Below, in pieces: positions 7,780-17,596 of a DNA stretch of 64,000 nt; positions within the stretch are counted from its first letter, which is position 1; each line of letters opens with the position of its first letter. Source of the stretch: Steroidobacter agaridevorans. GTDB lineage: Bacteria; Pseudomonadota; Gammaproteobacteria; Steroidobacterales; Steroidobacteraceae. The stretch covers positions 231,220 through 295,219 of the forward strand of contig NZ_BLJO01000002.1 of NCBI RefSeq assembly GCF_009932555.1, given 5' to 3'. A program made the position numbers and the translations under genes. The notes below the pieces were generated by a model, which did no database searches, had not been told where the DNA came from, and saw only the letters and a program-made list of their open reading frames with translations.

Positions 7780-8418
7780 CTAGAGGCGCGGACCCGGATC
7801 GGCGCTGGCGAGGATCTCTACGGCTTGGCGGCATTGAGTGCGTCCGTCCACGCGCGTCCACCAAGGTAGGATTCGTGAGTCATCGAGCGGTTTCATCTGA
7901 CTCATCTGCCGCAACATCGCCCACCAGCAGATATCCGCAAGGCTGAATGTGTCGCCGGCAACATAGGGTTTGTTGGCAATCCATGCGCCGAACTGATCGA
8001 GCGCGACCGGCAGCTCACGCTTGCCTGCCTCGACGATGCCCTCGCCGGGATCGGGTTGTCCCATCATCTTGGCGTAGTCGCGCGCCATGATCTTCTTGGC
8101 GGCCGGCACGAGATAGTTCTGCTCGATGCACAACCATTGATCCATGCGCGCACGATCGCGCAGCACTGTTGGCGCATGTAAGGGGCCGGGGAGCCGGGCA
8201 TCGAGATATCTCAGTATTGCGTGCGTCTCGTAAAGCCAGAAGCCATCGTCCTCGATCACCGGGATGTGTCCAAAAGGATGCCTGGCGAGGTGCTGCGGCT
8301 TTTTCTGCTCACGCGCGAACACGTCCACGATCACGAGCTCGGCGCGGTGATTCTTCGCACACAGGAGTGTGACGACTTGCAGGGTCGTGACGCTGATAAA
8401 ATGTCCATACAGTTTCAT
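7780..8418 (-). CDS. Glutathione S-transferase family protein
   Basis: A 212-aa cytoplasmic protein with an N-terminal thioredoxin-like domain (MKLYGHFIS, then HIPVIEDDGFWLYETHAILRYL, which carries the glutathione-binding VxED-S/T type loop) and an all-helical C-terminal domain (about residues 85-205, with PYVAGDTFSLADICWW, the conserved N-capping/hydrophobic staple Asp). I started at the ATG at 8418, which has GGAG eight bases before it and matches the family start; the frame is open 20 codons further. The substrate is unknown. It is a single gene convergent with the TPR gene. Confidence 0.88.
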   Translation of the reverse strand: MKLYGHFISVTTLQVVTLLCAKNHRAELVIVDVFAREQKKPQHLARHPFGHIPVIEDDGFWLYETHAILRYLDARLPGPLHAPTVLRDRARMDQWLCIEQNYLVPAAKKIMARDYAKMMGQPDPGEGIVEAGKRELPVALDQFGAWIANKPYVAGDTFSLADICWWAMLRQMSQMKPLDDSRILPWWTRVDGRTQCRQAVEILASADPGPRL

Positions 8419-8664
8419 GACATGTACTCCGTTGCTTCCAGGCAATAAACGCCGATGCAGCCGGAGAGGTCCCTGCATTTACCCGGCCTGGATTCGCTTG
8501 ATGGAGCCTCGTGCAAATTGCGCGGCCACTGGTAGCTCTGCACGACATTTCGCGGAAGCGCTACACGTTGTTCCTTCAGTCTGCGTGCGGATCCGTGTGA
8601 GGTGATCGCGTGTATATGGCCAGAGCGGACCTGACCGGAGGTAAAATGCTCTCTGCTTGCATAG

Positions 8665-9084
8665 CTATCCTGGGCCCATTGTCTGGCCGAAGTGAGAATT
8701 CCACTCGGGTAACGCCTCTTCGTTGACGAACTCGATGAGACTCTGCACCTCAGCCATGACCGCACAGAGGCGAGAGAGGAGATCGGAATTGCGTTGCCAG
8801 AACTCCGACTTCACCTTTAAAACCATAAGCAGTAGGTCTCCCCGATAGAAGTCACCTTCGGCAAATGGATTCTCCTCGAGTTTGTCGAGGGCCAAGGGCA
8901 CAAGGAATGGCAGTCCAAGCTGCTGACCGATCATGATTCGCAGATTCTCAACCGTGAACCTTCCGATCGGTACTGTTCTGAGTCGATGGCACTCGGTCAC
9001 GAGGTGCGATTGATAGTCCGCCTCGCCCCAGGTCACGCCCTCGAGTTCATCTAGCGTGCATTCAAGGACTTCTTTGGTGGGCAT
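8665..9084 (-). CDS. CdiI-like contact-dependent inhibition immunity protein (orphan)
   Basis: A 139-aa acidic cytoplasmic protein. I recognise the pattern of a family annotated as contact-dependent growth inhibition immunity proteins: TLDELEGVTWGEADYQSHLV, CHRLRTVPIGRFTVENLRIM, IGQQLGLPFLVPLALDKLEE and AEGDFYRGDLLLMVL. Such proteins neutralise a specific toxin domain delivered by a neighbour's CdiA or polymorphic toxin. No toxin gene lies within several kilobases, so this looks like an orphan immunity gene. It sits in an island of non-coding DNA (246 bp on one side, 210 bp on the other). The ribosome binding site is weak. Confidence 0.7.
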   Translation of the reverse strand: MPTKEVLECTLDELEGVTWGEADYQSHLVTECHRLRTVPIGRFTVENLRIMIGQQLGLPFLVPLALDKLEENPFAEGDFYRGDLLLMVLKVKSEFWQRNSDLLSRLCAVMAEVQSLIEFVNEEALPEWNSHFGQTMGPG

Positions 9085-9294
9085 GATGGATCTACCCTAG
9101 TGGTTCAGCAGGACGACGGGAATCGAATGTGCGGAGGGGATTTGAACCTGCTGTTCGCCAGCGAGGGCCACCTGGGGAGGTCCGTCAAGCCTCTGTGACA
9201 AACGACAGTGCGAGCCGCGATCATCATCGATCGCGAGAATCGATGTGCTACGGAGAGCGCTAGGACATAGAACGAACGGAGTCGCCTCGGGAAG

Positions 9295-10269
9295 TTACCG
9301 ATCTCGCGTGCGGTCGATGGCGCTGACCAGCGAGTAGAGGCTCGCCAACAGAGGCAATGCAAGATTGAGCTCCTTGGCTTTACGCAGCGCATAGCCCAAC
9401 GTCTCATGGATCTCGAGTGGGCGGCCCGCGAGCAAGTCCTGCAGCGACGACATGCGATGCTCCGGCGCCTTCGTCTGATAATCGGCGCCGACCTTCTGGA
9501 CCGCTGCGACCGCTTCAGCCTCGGTGCCATTCATCACCAGGCCCAGCGGCAGGATGGCGCGATCTTCGGTCAACGCGATGCCGAGCGCACGGGCGAGCGA
9601 ACCTAACTCGCGAGTCAGTCGCGCGATCAGTAGTGCTGCATCGGGATCGGACAGGAATTTCCAGGTGACCACCCGCGTCGTGAGCGACAGGCTGACGAAG
9701 CCGACCCAGCCGACGAACTTGCTCCACTCGCGCGAGACGATGTCTGGAACGAGCGTGGCGCGCACGCCGGCATCGTCGATCGTTTTCACGATGCCGCGAG
9801 CGGTATCGCTCATCGAGCCATCCAACTCGCCGACGAACAAATTCACATTGCGTGTGAATAGCACCTCACCCGAGGCCAGCAACTCACCACTCGTGTCGGC
9901 CAGCGCGCCGAGCGTGTGCTCGCGTCCGTAGGTCTGCGACAGCAGCTCGTCTTTCATCACGCCGTTTTGAATCGACACCGCACGATCGACCTTCACATGG
10001 CGCAGCGAGGCCATCGTCTGCTCGGATCCCGGCGTCTTGGTGGCAATGATGAGCGTCCCGGTCTCGCGCAGCTGAGCGGGATCCGTGATCACTTCCACGG
10101 GCATGGCAATCTCGCTGAGCCCCTTGATACGAAGCCCTTGCTCGCGCAGCTGCTGAGCGCGCTGACCGCGGGCGAGCAGAGCGACCGAGCGGCCGTTGCG
10201 AATCAGATGAGCGGCCAGGATGGAACCGAGCGCGCCGGCGCCCACGATCGCGAACTCACTACGTGCCAC
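9295..10269 (-). CDS. 2-dehydropantoate 2-reductase family protein
   Basis: A 324-aa NADP-dependent ketopantoate reductase-like protein. The N-terminal Rossmann motif VGAGALGSILAAHLI is at about residues 9-23, followed by the nucleotide loop LLARGQRA; the C-terminal helical domain includes the conserved WSKFVGWVGF region and the closing SSLQDLLAGRPLEI motif with its glutamate. The start is a GTG with GGGAG six bases before it. It is the third gene of a lysine-catabolic operon, 53 bp after the aldehyde dehydrogenase gene, so it may act on a 2-keto acid or lysine-derived intermediate rather than in pantothenate synthesis. That re-assignment is inference from context. Confidence 0.85.
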   Translation of the reverse strand: MARSEFAIVGAGALGSILAAHLIRNGRSVALLARGQRAQQLREQGLRIKGLSEIAMPVEVITDPAQLRETGTLIIATKTPGSEQTMASLRHVKVDRAVSIQNGVMKDELLSQTYGREHTLGALADTSGELLASGEVLFTRNVNLFVGELDGSMSDTARGIVKTIDDAGVRATLVPDIVSREWSKFVGWVGFVSLSLTTRVVTWKFLSDPDAALLIARLTRELGSLARALGIALTEDRAILPLGLVMNGTEAEAVAAVQKVGADYQTKAPEHRMSSLQDLLAGRPLEIHETLGYALRKAKELNLALPLLASLYSLVSAIDRTRDR

Positions 10270-10322
10270 GGAAGTCTCCCATCGACATCACGAAGGCGGG
10301 GAGGCTATCAAGCCTGACGAGA

Positions 10323-11840
10323 TCAGCCCATCACTTTGAAGTCGATGCCCTGGGCGAGCGGCAGCTCGCGGCTCCAGTTGATGGTGTTCGTCTGGCGTCG
10401 CATGTACGCCTTCCAGCTGTCGGAGCCCGACTCGCGACCGCCACCGGTATCCTTTTCACCGCCGAACGCGCCGCCGATCTCGGCGCCCGAGGTGCCGATG
10501 TTCACGTTGGCGATACCGCAGTCGCTGCCCAACGCCGACAAGAATCTTTCGGCGTGACGCACGTTGTCGGTGAAAATCGCCGACGACAGCCCGTGATGCG
10601 AGGAGTTATGCAGGGCGATGGCCTCGTCGAGCGATTGATACTCGATGAGATACAGAATGGGTGCGAACGTTTCGGTCTGCACGATCTCCCAATCCGCCCG
10701 CGCCCGAATGATCGTGGGCTCGACGAAGTTGCCCGGTGGCTTGGCCTTGCCCCCACAGAGCACCGTGCCGCCCGCGCGCTGCGCCTTATCGATGGCTTGC
10801 AGATAGCGCTGCACGGAGGCCTCGTCGATGAGCGGGCCCATCAATGTCTCGGACTTCAGCGGATCGCCGATGCGCACCTGCGAGTAGGCGCGGAGCAGTC
10901 GCTGCTCAAGCTCCTTCGAGCGCGACTCGTGGACGAACACGCGACGCGTGCTGGTGCAGCGCTGGCCCGCGGTGCCGACCGCGCCGAACACAATCGACGG
11001 CACGGCGAGATCGAGATTCGCGAACTCATCGACGATGATGCCGTTGTTGCCGCCGAGCTCGAGCAGGCTTTTGCCCAGACGGGCGGCGACGCGCTCACCG
11101 ACCTTGCGACCGACCGCCGTCGAGCCGGTGAACGACACGAGATCGACACGCCGATCGTCGACCAGCTTCTCCGCAAGGTCATTGCCCGCGATCAAGAGCT
11201 GGAAGATACCGGGAAAGCCGTGCCGCTCGAGCACGCGATTCACGAGCTTCTGCACGGCGACGGCGCACAGCGGCGCCTTCGGCGAGGGCTTCCAGATACT
11301 CACATCGCCGCAGATCGCCGCAAGGAACGCATTCCACGACCACACCGCGACCGGGAAGTTGAAGGCACTGATGATGCCGACGACGCCGAGCGGATGCCAC
11401 TGCTCATACATGCGATGGAACGGCCGCTCCGAATGCATGGTCTGGCCATAGAGCATGCGCGACTGGCCGACCGCGAAGTCGCCGATATCGATCATCTCCT
11501 GCACTTCGCCATCGCCCTCGGCTTTGATCTTGCCGACCTCGAGGGTCACGAGGCTGCCGAGCGCGCTCTTGTGTTTGCGCAACTCCTCCGAAACCAGACG
11601 AATGGCCTCACCGCGTTTCGGGGCCGGCACGACCTTCCATTGATCGAACACGCGGCGCGAGGAAACGAGAATGCGCTCGTAGTCCGCCACGGTCGCGCCG
11701 CGCACGCGGCCCAATAGATCGCCCGTCGTCGGGTTGACCGAATCGATCAGGGGGCCGGAGGTATCGTTCGACCAGCCGTCGCCCGACCAGGCGCCGGCGT
11801 TCGTTTCATTCAAATCCAAGGCCGAGAATAGTTCGCGCAT
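10323..11840 (-). CDS. L-aminoadipate-semialdehyde dehydrogenase (ALDH7 family)
   Basis: A 505-aa NAD-dependent aldehyde dehydrogenase that oxidises 2-aminoadipate 6-semialdehyde to 2-aminoadipate in lysine breakdown. Catalytic residues are visible: the general-base glutamate in [10 protein letters not shown] and the nucleophilic cysteine in [27 protein letters not shown] and [20 protein letters not shown] are characteristic of the ALDH7A1/antiquitin group rather than of generic aldehyde dehydrogenases. Its start overlaps the upstream saccharopine dehydrogenase gene region with one base between stop and ATG, so the two are probably translationally coupled. Length is normal for the family. Confidence 0.9.
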   Translation of the reverse strand: MRELFSALDLNETNAGAWSGDGWSNDTSGPLIDSVNPTTGDLLGRVRGATVADYERILVSSRRVFDQWKVVPAPKRGEAIRLVSEELRKHKSALGSLVTLEVGKIKAEGDGEVQEMIDIGDFAVGQSRMLYGQTMHSERPFHRMYEQWHPLGVVGIISAFNFPVAVWSWNAFLAAICGDVSIWKPSPKAPLCAVAVQKLVNRVLERHGFPGIFQLLIAGNDLAEKLVDDRRVDLVSFTGSTAVGRKVGERVAARLGKSLLELGGNNGIIVDEFANLDLAVPSIVFGAVGTAGQRCTSTRRVFVHESRSKELEQRLLRAYSQVRIGDPLKSETLMGPLIDEASVQRYLQAIDKAQRAGGTVLCGGKAKPPGNFVEPTIIRARADWEIVQTETFAPILYLIEYQSLDEAIALHNSSHHGLSSAIFTDNVRHAERFLSALGSDCGIANVNIGTSGAEIGGAFGGEKDTGGGRESGSDSWKAYMRRQTNTINWSRELPLAQGIDFKVMG

Positions 11841-11841
11841 A

Positions 11842-12999
11842 TCAGTGCCTGCGTTGATGTCCGGTCTGTCCGCTCACGACGATGTGACCGGACACTTCTT
11901 TGCCGCCGACCGCGGCGTAGTGCTTGCCGAAGCGATTCGTCAGCACGTCCTGCAGACGAAAGTCTTCCTGGCGCACGAAGCCATGATGCTTGCCGCCGCT
12001 ATTGATCACCAGATCGACGACGGCGCAAATGCCCGAGGCGGTCGTCACTTGAATCGCCGACCACAGCCGGCCCGCGATCACTTGCGGGTAGACCTTGTTG
12101 ACGTAGTTCTCCTCGCGCAACTCACCGTCCTGCTTGCCGGTGACCGCGACATAAATGACAACCACGTCCTGCAGGGTCTGCGGCACGGCGTTTTCCAGAA
12201 TGCGCTTGAGCGTATCGCGATCGTGGTTGAGCTTCAGATCGTTCATCAGCAGCCGCATCTGATCGCAGTGGCCGGGATAGCGCATGGTCTTGTAATCCAT
12301 GTTCTGCACGCGCGAGCCGTAGGTCTCGGCGAGCGAGCCCAAGCCGCCGGAGGTATTGAAGGCTTCGTAGAGCGTGCCGTCGATCTCGATCTCCTCCAGC
12401 CCTTCGAGCGGCGCGACTTCGAGCCGCCGGCTGTCGACGATGGCTTCGCACGGATTGCCGTATTCGTTGATCAAGCCTTCGGTCGACCAGGTCAGCGAGT
12501 ACTTCAAGACGTTGTGGGGATGCTGGGGCAGGGCGCCGACACGCAGCTTCACCGCGCGCAGCTCGTCGAAATGACCGATGAGCTCATTCGCCGCGATGGA
12601 GATGAAGCCCGGGGCAAGGCCGCATTGAGGAACGAAGGCTTGCGATGCGCCCTCGGCGATCTTGCGAACACCGCGAGTGACTTCGACGTCTTCGGTGAGA
12701 TCGAAGTAATGGGTGCCGGCTTGGCGCGCGGCTTCGGCGACCCCGACGTTGCAGTAGTAGGGCAGACTGGAAATGACTGCGTCGACGGGATGCTTCTGGA
12801 GTTGAGCGCGCAGTGCCTCGGCATTGCCTGCATCAACATGGTGCGCGTGCAGGTGGGTCAGTCGATGCGCGCTCACCACCGCATTGGCGGCGTTGGCGCT
12901 CACATCGCCAAGGTGCACCTCGTATGAGCCGGACTCCGCCAGCAGTCCGGAAATCAGCGCGCCGATCTTGCCGGCGCCGAGAATCAGAACCTTCGCCAT
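11842..12999 (-). CDS. Saccharopine dehydrogenase family protein (lysine catabolism)
   Basis: A 385-aa NAD(P)-dependent dehydrogenase with an N-terminal Rossmann motif ([20 protein letters not shown]), a DISSLP-like segment ([12 protein letters not shown]) and a long substrate domain ([31 protein letters not shown]). In the saccharopine pathway it converts saccharopine to aminoadipate semialdehyde plus glutamate; lysine 6-dehydrogenase is a related alternative. I set the start at 12999, where AAAGGAG sits six bases upstream; the open frame extends 21 codons further without support. It is the first gene of the operon with the matching semialdehyde dehydrogenase. No lysine-ketoglutarate reductase gene is nearby. 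Confidence 0.88.
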   Translation of the reverse strand: MAKVLILGAGKIGALISGLLAESGSYEVHLGDVSANAANAVVSAHRLTHLHAHHVDAGNAEALRAQLQKHPVDAVISSLPYYCNVGVAEAARQAGTHYFDLTEDVEVTRGVRKIAEGASQAFVPQCGLAPGFISIAANELIGHFDELRAVKLRVGALPQHPHNVLKYSLTWSTEGLINEYGNPCEAIVDSRRLEVAPLEGLEEIEIDGTLYEAFNTSGGLGSLAETYGSRVQNMDYKTMRYPGHCDQMRLLMNDLKLNHDRDTLKRILENAVPQTLQDVVVIYVAVTGKQDGELREENYVNKVYPQVIAGRLWSAIQVTTASGICAVVDLVINSGGKHHGFVRQEDFRLQDVLTNRFGKHYAAVGGKEVSGHIVVSGQTGHQRRH

Positions 13000-13212
13000 G
13001 CGTGCTCCTTTGCCTGCAAGGCCGGGCGCTACGGCCCGGCCGGGCGCTGTGCTGGGGGCCAAAGGGCGTCATTAAAGGCCTGAACGCCCAAAGCTGTAAA
13101 CGCCGCGGCGGGCAGGGGCAGGCCTACCGGCAGTTTTTGCTCAAACTGTATGCAATTTTCCACCGGCATCCGTTTGCTTCGCACGGATCGGGTGCTAGGC
13201 TCCCGCCCCGCT

Positions 13213-14598
13213 ATGACGCGTACTCCCGACCTGATTCATTGGCATCCCTCGAGCTGGCAGTCCAGGCAGGCACAGCAGCAGGCCACCTATCCCGATCAAG
13301 CCGCGCTCGACAGCGTCGTCTCCGAGCTCTCCCGGCTGCCGCCGCTGGTGGTTTCCTGGGAAATTGAAGCGCTGAAGGAGCAGATTGCCTCCGCGCAGCG
13401 CGGCGAGCGCTTCCTGCTCCAGGGGGGCGACTGCGCCGAGACCTTCGAGGACTGCGAGTCCGACAAGATCGCCAAGAAGCTGAAGATCCTGCTGCAGATG
13501 AGCCTGGTGCTGGTCTATGGCTTGAAGAAGCCGGTGATCCGCGTCGGTCGCATGGCCGGGCAGTATGCAAAGCCGCGCTCGGCGGACACCGAGACCCGCG
13601 ATGGCGTGACGCTGCCGAGCTACCGTGGCGCGAACGTCAATCGTCCAGGCTTCACCGCCGAGGACCGCACGCCCGATCCGTCGCTGCTGCTGCGAGGCTA
13701 CGAGCGCTCGGCGCTGACCCTGAACTTCGTCCGCTCGTTGATCGATGGCGGCTTCGCCGACCTGCATCACCCCGAATACTGGGATCTGGATTTCGTGCGG
13801 CATTCGCCCTTGAAGGATTCGTACGAAAAGGTCGTGCACTCGATTTCCGAATCGCTCGACTTCTTCGAAGCGGCCTCCGGCCAACCGATTCACGAGAGCA
13901 CCACCACGCGCTTTTATACGAGTCATGAAGCGCTGCATCTGCTGCTCGAGCAGTCGCAAACGCGCTTCATCCCACGCTCGCAGCGTTGGTACAACCTGGG
14001 TACGCACATGCCCTGGATCGGCATGCGTACCGCGGCGCTCGATGGCGCGCACGTCGAATTCTTCCGCGGCATCTCCAATCCGATGGGCATCAAAGTGGGC
14101 CCGTCGATGAGCGCGGAGTGGGTGCAGGGCCTGCTTGCCACCCTCAATCCGAACAACGAGCCCGGCCGGATCGTGCTGATCCATCGCATGGGGGCGAAGG
14201 ACATCGAGAAGCGCCTGCCGCCGCTGATTCAGGCGGTGCGTGCGACGGGCAGCCCGGTGCTGTGGATCTGCGATCCCATGCACGGCAATACCGAGACGGC
14301 CACGTCGGGGCTGAAGACACGGCGCTTCGAAAATATCGTCAGCGAGTTGGAGTCGGCGTTCCGAATCCACCGCGAATTGGGTTCTTGGCTCGGGGGTGTG
14401 CATTTCGAGCTCACAGGTGAGGATGTCACCGAATGCACGGGCGGCGCTCGGGGTCTGACGGATGCAGACCTCGCGCGCGCCTATAAATCGCAGGTCGATC
14501 CGCGTCTGAATCATGAGCAGGCGCTGGAGCTGGCCATGCGTATCGCTGGTTTGCACTCGAAAAAAGGCGCGCAGAAGAGCGCCGTTATAAATATCTAA
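13213..14598 (+). CDS. 3-deoxy-7-phosphoheptulonate synthase, class II
   Basis: A 461-aa class II DAHP synthase, first enzyme of the shikimate pathway, condensing phosphoenolpyruvate and erythrose 4-phosphate. Hallmarks are LLQGGDCAETFEDC near residue 75 (metal cysteine), RVGRMAGQYAKPRS, FFRGISNPMGIKVGPSM, IHRMGAKDIEKRLPPLI and WICDPMHGNTE. Class II enzymes are typical of plants, actinobacteria and some gammaproteobacteria such as xanthomonads. The start at 13213 gives the family's length and N-terminus (W-H-P-S-S-W); the frame is open 21 codons upstream. There is no obvious ribosome binding site. Divergent from the lysine operon with 213 bp between starts. Confidence 0.92.
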   Translation: MTRTPDLIHWHPSSWQSRQAQQQATYPDQAALDSVVSELSRLPPLVVSWEIEALKEQIASAQRGERFLLQGGDCAETFEDCESDKIAKKLKILLQMSLVLVYGLKKPVIRVGRMAGQYAKPRSADTETRDGVTLPSYRGANVNRPGFTAEDRTPDPSLLLRGYERSALTLNFVRSLIDGGFADLHHPEYWDLDFVRHSPLKDSYEKVVHSISESLDFFEAASGQPIHESTTTRFYTSHEALHLLLEQSQTRFIPRSQRWYNLGTHMPWIGMRTAALDGAHVEFFRGISNPMGIKVGPSMSAEWVQGLLATLNPNNEPGRIVLIHRMGAKDIEKRLPPLIQAVRATGSPVLWICDPMHGNTETATSGLKTRRFENIVSELESAFRIHRELGSWLGGVHFELTGEDVTECTGGARGLTDADLARAYKSQVDPRLNHEQALELAMRIAGLHSKKGAQKSAVINI

Positions 14599-14612
14599 CT
14601 TGCCCTGTACTC

Positions 14613-14643
14613 GGCGGCGGCCACTACAATAGTGGCCGTCGCC
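14613..14643 (+). terminator. Strong hairpin between DAHP synthase and ilvD
   Basis: Two 14-base arms (14613-14626 and 14630-14643) pair at 13 of 14 positions around a CAA loop. No long T run follows (only a mixed TCTTCCTTTC), so it may be a terminator without a perfect U tract or a leader structure for ilvD, whose ATG is 25 bases on. Confidence 0.45.
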
Positions 14644-14668
14644 TCGATCTTCCTTTCGCGTCGTTCCT

Positions 14669-16384
14669 ATGGCCACGAAAAAGCAAGCTCCCAAGCCCGC
14701 CGTCAATTTCCGCCGCTACTCCAGTGAAGTCGTCGATGGCCTGAAACAGGCCCCGAGCCGCGCCATGCTGCGGGCGGTCGGCTACAAGGATGCGGACTTC
14801 AAGAAGCCGGCGATCGGCATTGCCTCCACCTGGAGCAATCTCACGCCGTGCAATATGCACATCGACAAGCTCGCGAAGGCCGCGGCGGCCGCGGTCGATT
14901 CATCCGGCGGCAAGAGCACCACGTTTGGCACGATCACCGTGTCTGACGGTATTTCCAACGGCGCGCCCGGCATGCGTTATTCGCTCGTGTCACGCGAGGT
15001 GATCGCGGACTCGATTGAAACCGTCTCCGGTGCGCAGGGCTTCGATGGCGTAGTCGCGATCGGCGGCTGCGACAAGAACATGCCGGGCTGCATGATGGCG
15101 CTCGCGCGCCTGGATCGTCCGGCCGTGTTTGTGTACGGCGGCACGATTCGTCCGGGCGCGGGCCATCTCGATGTGATCTCCGTGTTCGAGGCGCGCGGCG
15201 CGCTCACCAGCGGCAAGATCACGCAGAAACAAATGGACGAGATCGAGCGCAAGGCCATTCCGGGGCCGGGCAGCTGCGCCGGTATGTACACCGCGAACAC
15301 CATGGCGTCGGCGATCGAAGCCATGGGCATGAGCCTGCCCGGCAGCTCCGCGCAGGATGCAGTCTCGAAACAGAAGATCGAGGACTGCAAGAACGCCGGC
15401 AAGGCGGTCGTGAAGCTTGCGAAGCTCGGCATCACGCCTTCGCAGATCATGACGCGCGAAGCGTTCGAGAATGCGATCACCACGGTCATCGCACTCGGCG
15501 GCTCGACCAACGCCGTGCTTCATCTGCTGGCCATCGCGCACTCCGCGAACGTGAAGCTCGAGCTCGATGATTTCACTCGCATCGGCAAGAAAGTGCCGGT
15601 GCTCGCCGACCTGCGCCCGAGCGGCAAGTACATGATGTCGGAGCTGGTGCGCATCGGCGGCATTCAGCCCTTGATGAAGATCCTGCTGAAGGAAGGGCTG
15701 CTGCACGGGGATTGCTTGACCGTCACCGGCAAGACGCTCGCGCAGAATCTGAAGAGCGTGAAGCCGTATCCGAAGAACCAGGACATCGTTTACGCCTTCA
15801 ACAATCCCATCAAGCCCGAGAGCCACCTGGTCGTGCTCTATGGCAACCTGGCCCCGGAAGGCTCGGTCGCGAAGATCACAGGCAAGGAAGGGTTGTCATT
15901 CACCGGCCGCGCTCGGGTGTTCGATGGCGAAGAGGCGTCTGTGCAGGCCATTCTCGATGGCAAGGTCGAGGCGGGCGATGTCGTGGTGATTCGCTACGAA
16001 GGCCCCAAGGGTGGTCCGGGCATGCGTGAGATGTTGAGCCCGACCAGCGCGATTGCGGGCGCGGGCCTCGCGGACAAGGTTGCGTTGATCACCGACGGTC
16101 GTTTCTCCGGCGGCAGCCGCGGTTTCGTCGTCGGTCACATCGCGCCGGAAGCGGCTGTCGGCGGCCCGATCGGTTTGATTCGCGATGGCGATCAGATCAC
16201 GATCGATGCGGTGGCGCGTGAGATTCAGGTCGCGGTGAGCGATGCTGAAATGTCGAAGCGTCGTGCGAGCTGGAAGGCACCCGAGCCTTACGCCCGCCGC
16301 GGCGTGCTCGCAAAGTATGCTCGCGAAGTCAGCAGCGCCTCGTTGGGTGCGATCACTGACGGCGATGCGTGCGAGAGCCACTGA
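14669..16384 (+). CDS. ilvD: Dihydroxy-acid dehydratase
   Basis: A 571-aa iron-sulfur dehydratase making 2-keto acids for valine, isoleucine and pantothenate. Fe-S cysteines are visible in [12 protein letters not shown] (about residue 57), [13 protein letters not shown] (about 132-143) and [14 protein letters not shown] (about 205). The C-terminal [19 protein letters not shown] is the conserved substrate/metal segment. The length fits the shorter IlvD group rather than the 616-aa E. coli form. The first residues ATKKQAPKP are a loose, basic extension. The gene follows the DAHP synthase by 70 bp, separated by a strong hairpin. Confidence 0.95.
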   Translation: MATKKQAPKPAVNFRRYSSEVVDGLKQAPSRAMLRAVGYKDADFKKPAIGIASTWSNLTPCNMHIDKLAKAAAAAVDSSGGKSTTFGTITVSDGISNGAPGMRYSLVSREVIADSIETVSGAQGFDGVVAIGGCDKNMPGCMMALARLDRPAVFVYGGTIRPGAGHLDVISVFEARGALTSGKITQKQMDEIERKAIPGPGSCAGMYTANTMASAIEAMGMSLPGSSAQDAVSKQKIEDCKNAGKAVVKLAKLGITPSQIMTREAFENAITTVIALGGSTNAVLHLLAIAHSANVKLELDDFTRIGKKVPVLADLRPSGKYMMSELVRIGGIQPLMKILLKEGLLHGDCLTVTGKTLAQNLKSVKPYPKNQDIVYAFNNPIKPESHLVVLYGNLAPEGSVAKITGKEGLSFTGRARVFDGEEASVQAILDGKVEAGDVVVIRYEGPKGGPGMREMLSPTSAIAGAGLADKVALITDGRFSGGSRGFVVGHIAPEAAVGGPIGLIRDGDQITIDAVAREIQVAVSDAEMSKRRASWKAPEPYARRGVLAKYAREVSSASLGAITDGDACESH

Positions 16385-16404
16385 TACAAATCGTATGTTT
16401 GCCC

Positions 16405-16421
16405 CGCCGCCGCAGGCGGCG
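16405..16421 (+). terminator. GC-rich hairpin after ilvD
   Basis: Seven-base perfect arms (CGCCGCC and GGCGGCG) around a three-base loop, 20 bases after the ilvD stop. There is no T run, so termination would need Rho or this may simply be an intergenic stem. Confidence 0.35.
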
Positions 16422-16463
16422 AGGGCGTAACATCTCAAGTTGAGTCGATGTTGAGAGTTAGCA

Positions 16464-17381
16464 ATGGCGCGAGCGATTGAGATTGTTGAAGTGGGGCCGC
16501 GCGATGGATTGCAGAGTGAGCCCGAAGTTCTATCGACGGCGACCAAGCTCGAGCTGATCAATCGATTGGTCGCCTCCGGATTGAAGCGTCTGGAAGTCGC
16601 GAGCTTCGTGAATCCCAAGCGCGTGCCGCAGATGGCCGATGCCGAAGCGGTGCTCGCCGGGCTGCCGAAAGTGCCGGGCGTGCAATACGTCGGCCTGGTG
16701 CTGAATCGCAAAGGCTTCGACCGTGCGCTCGCGGCCGGTTGCACCGAAGTCGGTTTGGTCACGGCCGCGACCAACAGTTTCAGCGAACGCAACCAGGGCG
16801 CAACGACAGAAGAGCTCATTCGCACGATCGAAGAGATCGCACCGCTGGCGCGCGAAGCTGGTGTGCGAATGCAGGTGACATTGTCGACGGCATTCGGCTG
16901 TCCCTTCGAAGGTGAAGTGCCGGCAGCGCGCGTTGTAGAGATTTGTCGACGTCTCGCGAAGTCCAATCCGTTGGAGATCGCGCTCGCCGACACCATCGGT
17001 GTTGCAGTTCCGAGTCAAGTTACGGCGCTCGTCGAACAGGTGCGCGGCGTGGTCGGCGATGTCGCCATTCGCTGTCACTTTCACAACACACGGAATACAG
17101 CGGTCGCGAATGCTTACGCCGCTGTGCTCGCCGGTGTCAGCACGCTCGATGCGAGCGTCGGCGGCGTCGGCGGTTGTCCGTTCGCTCCGAACGCGACCGG
17201 CAACGTCGGCACCGAAGATTTGGTGTACATGTTGTCCCGTGCTGGATACGACACGGGCATCGATCTCACTCAGTTGATCGAGACTGCTCGCTGGCTCGGC
17301 GAACAGCGTGGCAAACCGGTGCCGAGCATGGTCTCCAAGGCCGGCGGTTTCCCAGCGGGAACTGTAAGAGCATCAGCCTGA
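16464..17381 (+). CDS. mvaB: Hydroxymethylglutaryl-CoA lyase
   Basis: A 305-aa TIM-barrel lyase cleaving 3-hydroxy-3-methylglutaryl-CoA into acetoacetate and acetyl-CoA, the last step of leucine breakdown. The signature motifs are EVGPRDGLQ at residues 9-17, VTAATNSFSERN, CHFHNTRNTAVANA (metal histidines) and GGVGGCPFAPNATGN with the catalytic cysteine. No biotin-carboxylase or methylcrotonyl-CoA genes are adjacent; the electron-transfer flavoprotein genes 1.6 kb away would serve acyl-CoA dehydrogenases of the same pathway, a loose link. The start is ATG at 16464 with only a weak AGAG upstream. Confidence 0.93.
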   Translation: MARAIEIVEVGPRDGLQSEPEVLSTATKLELINRLVASGLKRLEVASFVNPKRVPQMADAEAVLAGLPKVPGVQYVGLVLNRKGFDRALAAGCTEVGLVTAATNSFSERNQGATTEELIRTIEEIAPLAREAGVRMQVTLSTAFGCPFEGEVPAARVVEICRRLAKSNPLEIALADTIGVAVPSQVTALVEQVRGVVGDVAIRCHFHNTRNTAVANAYAAVLAGVSTLDASVGGVGGCPFAPNATGNVGTEDLVYMLSRAGYDTGIDLTQLIETARWLGEQRGKPVPSMVSKAGGFPAGTVRASA

Positions 17382-17448
17382 TAGCTGACTTTCCTCTCTG
17401 ACTCCGTGCCCGCCCCGAGACGGGCTCACTTCGGCAGGGTTTGCGCCC

Positions 17449-17570
17449 CTAACTTAAGTTAGTGAATCGGGTGCGTATATTGCTGTTTGGCATGGTGGGG
17501 CGCGTATACACTCGCGCCATACGAGGCCCGTTCATATCCAATCAATATGCACTGGCAGATTGCGGGCCTC
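17449..17570 (+). promoter_or_regulatory. Dyad-rich leader of the GntR regulator
   Basis: Three symmetric elements lie ahead of the regulator: a perfect 14-base palindrome CTAACTTAAGTTAG (17449-17462), a GTATAC core at 17504-17509 that fits the GTM-KAC operator consensus of FCD-type GntR proteins, and nested repeats GAGGCCCG (17523-17530)/CGGGCCTC (17563-17570) enclosing CATAT/ATATG. Position suggests autoregulation; assignment to this regulator is inference. Confidence 0.4.
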
Positions 17571-17596
17571 CATCACCGAATGTTTGAAGGAGCACC

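Noticed and set aside
9216-9235. CGCGATC/GATCGCG inverted repeat upstream of the CdiI-like gene
   Set aside because: Short GC-rich dyads built on GATC are frequent here; position suggests no role.
10263-11717. Plus-strand open frame of 484 codons
   Set aside because: Opposite the aminoadipate-semialdehyde dehydrogenase gene, whose catalytic motifs are intact; shadow composition.
13195-14706. Long minus-strand open frame (about 500 codons)
   Set aside because: It lies exactly opposite the class II DAHP synthase, is rich in Arg/His/Gln/Asp and has no family motif; a high-GC shadow.
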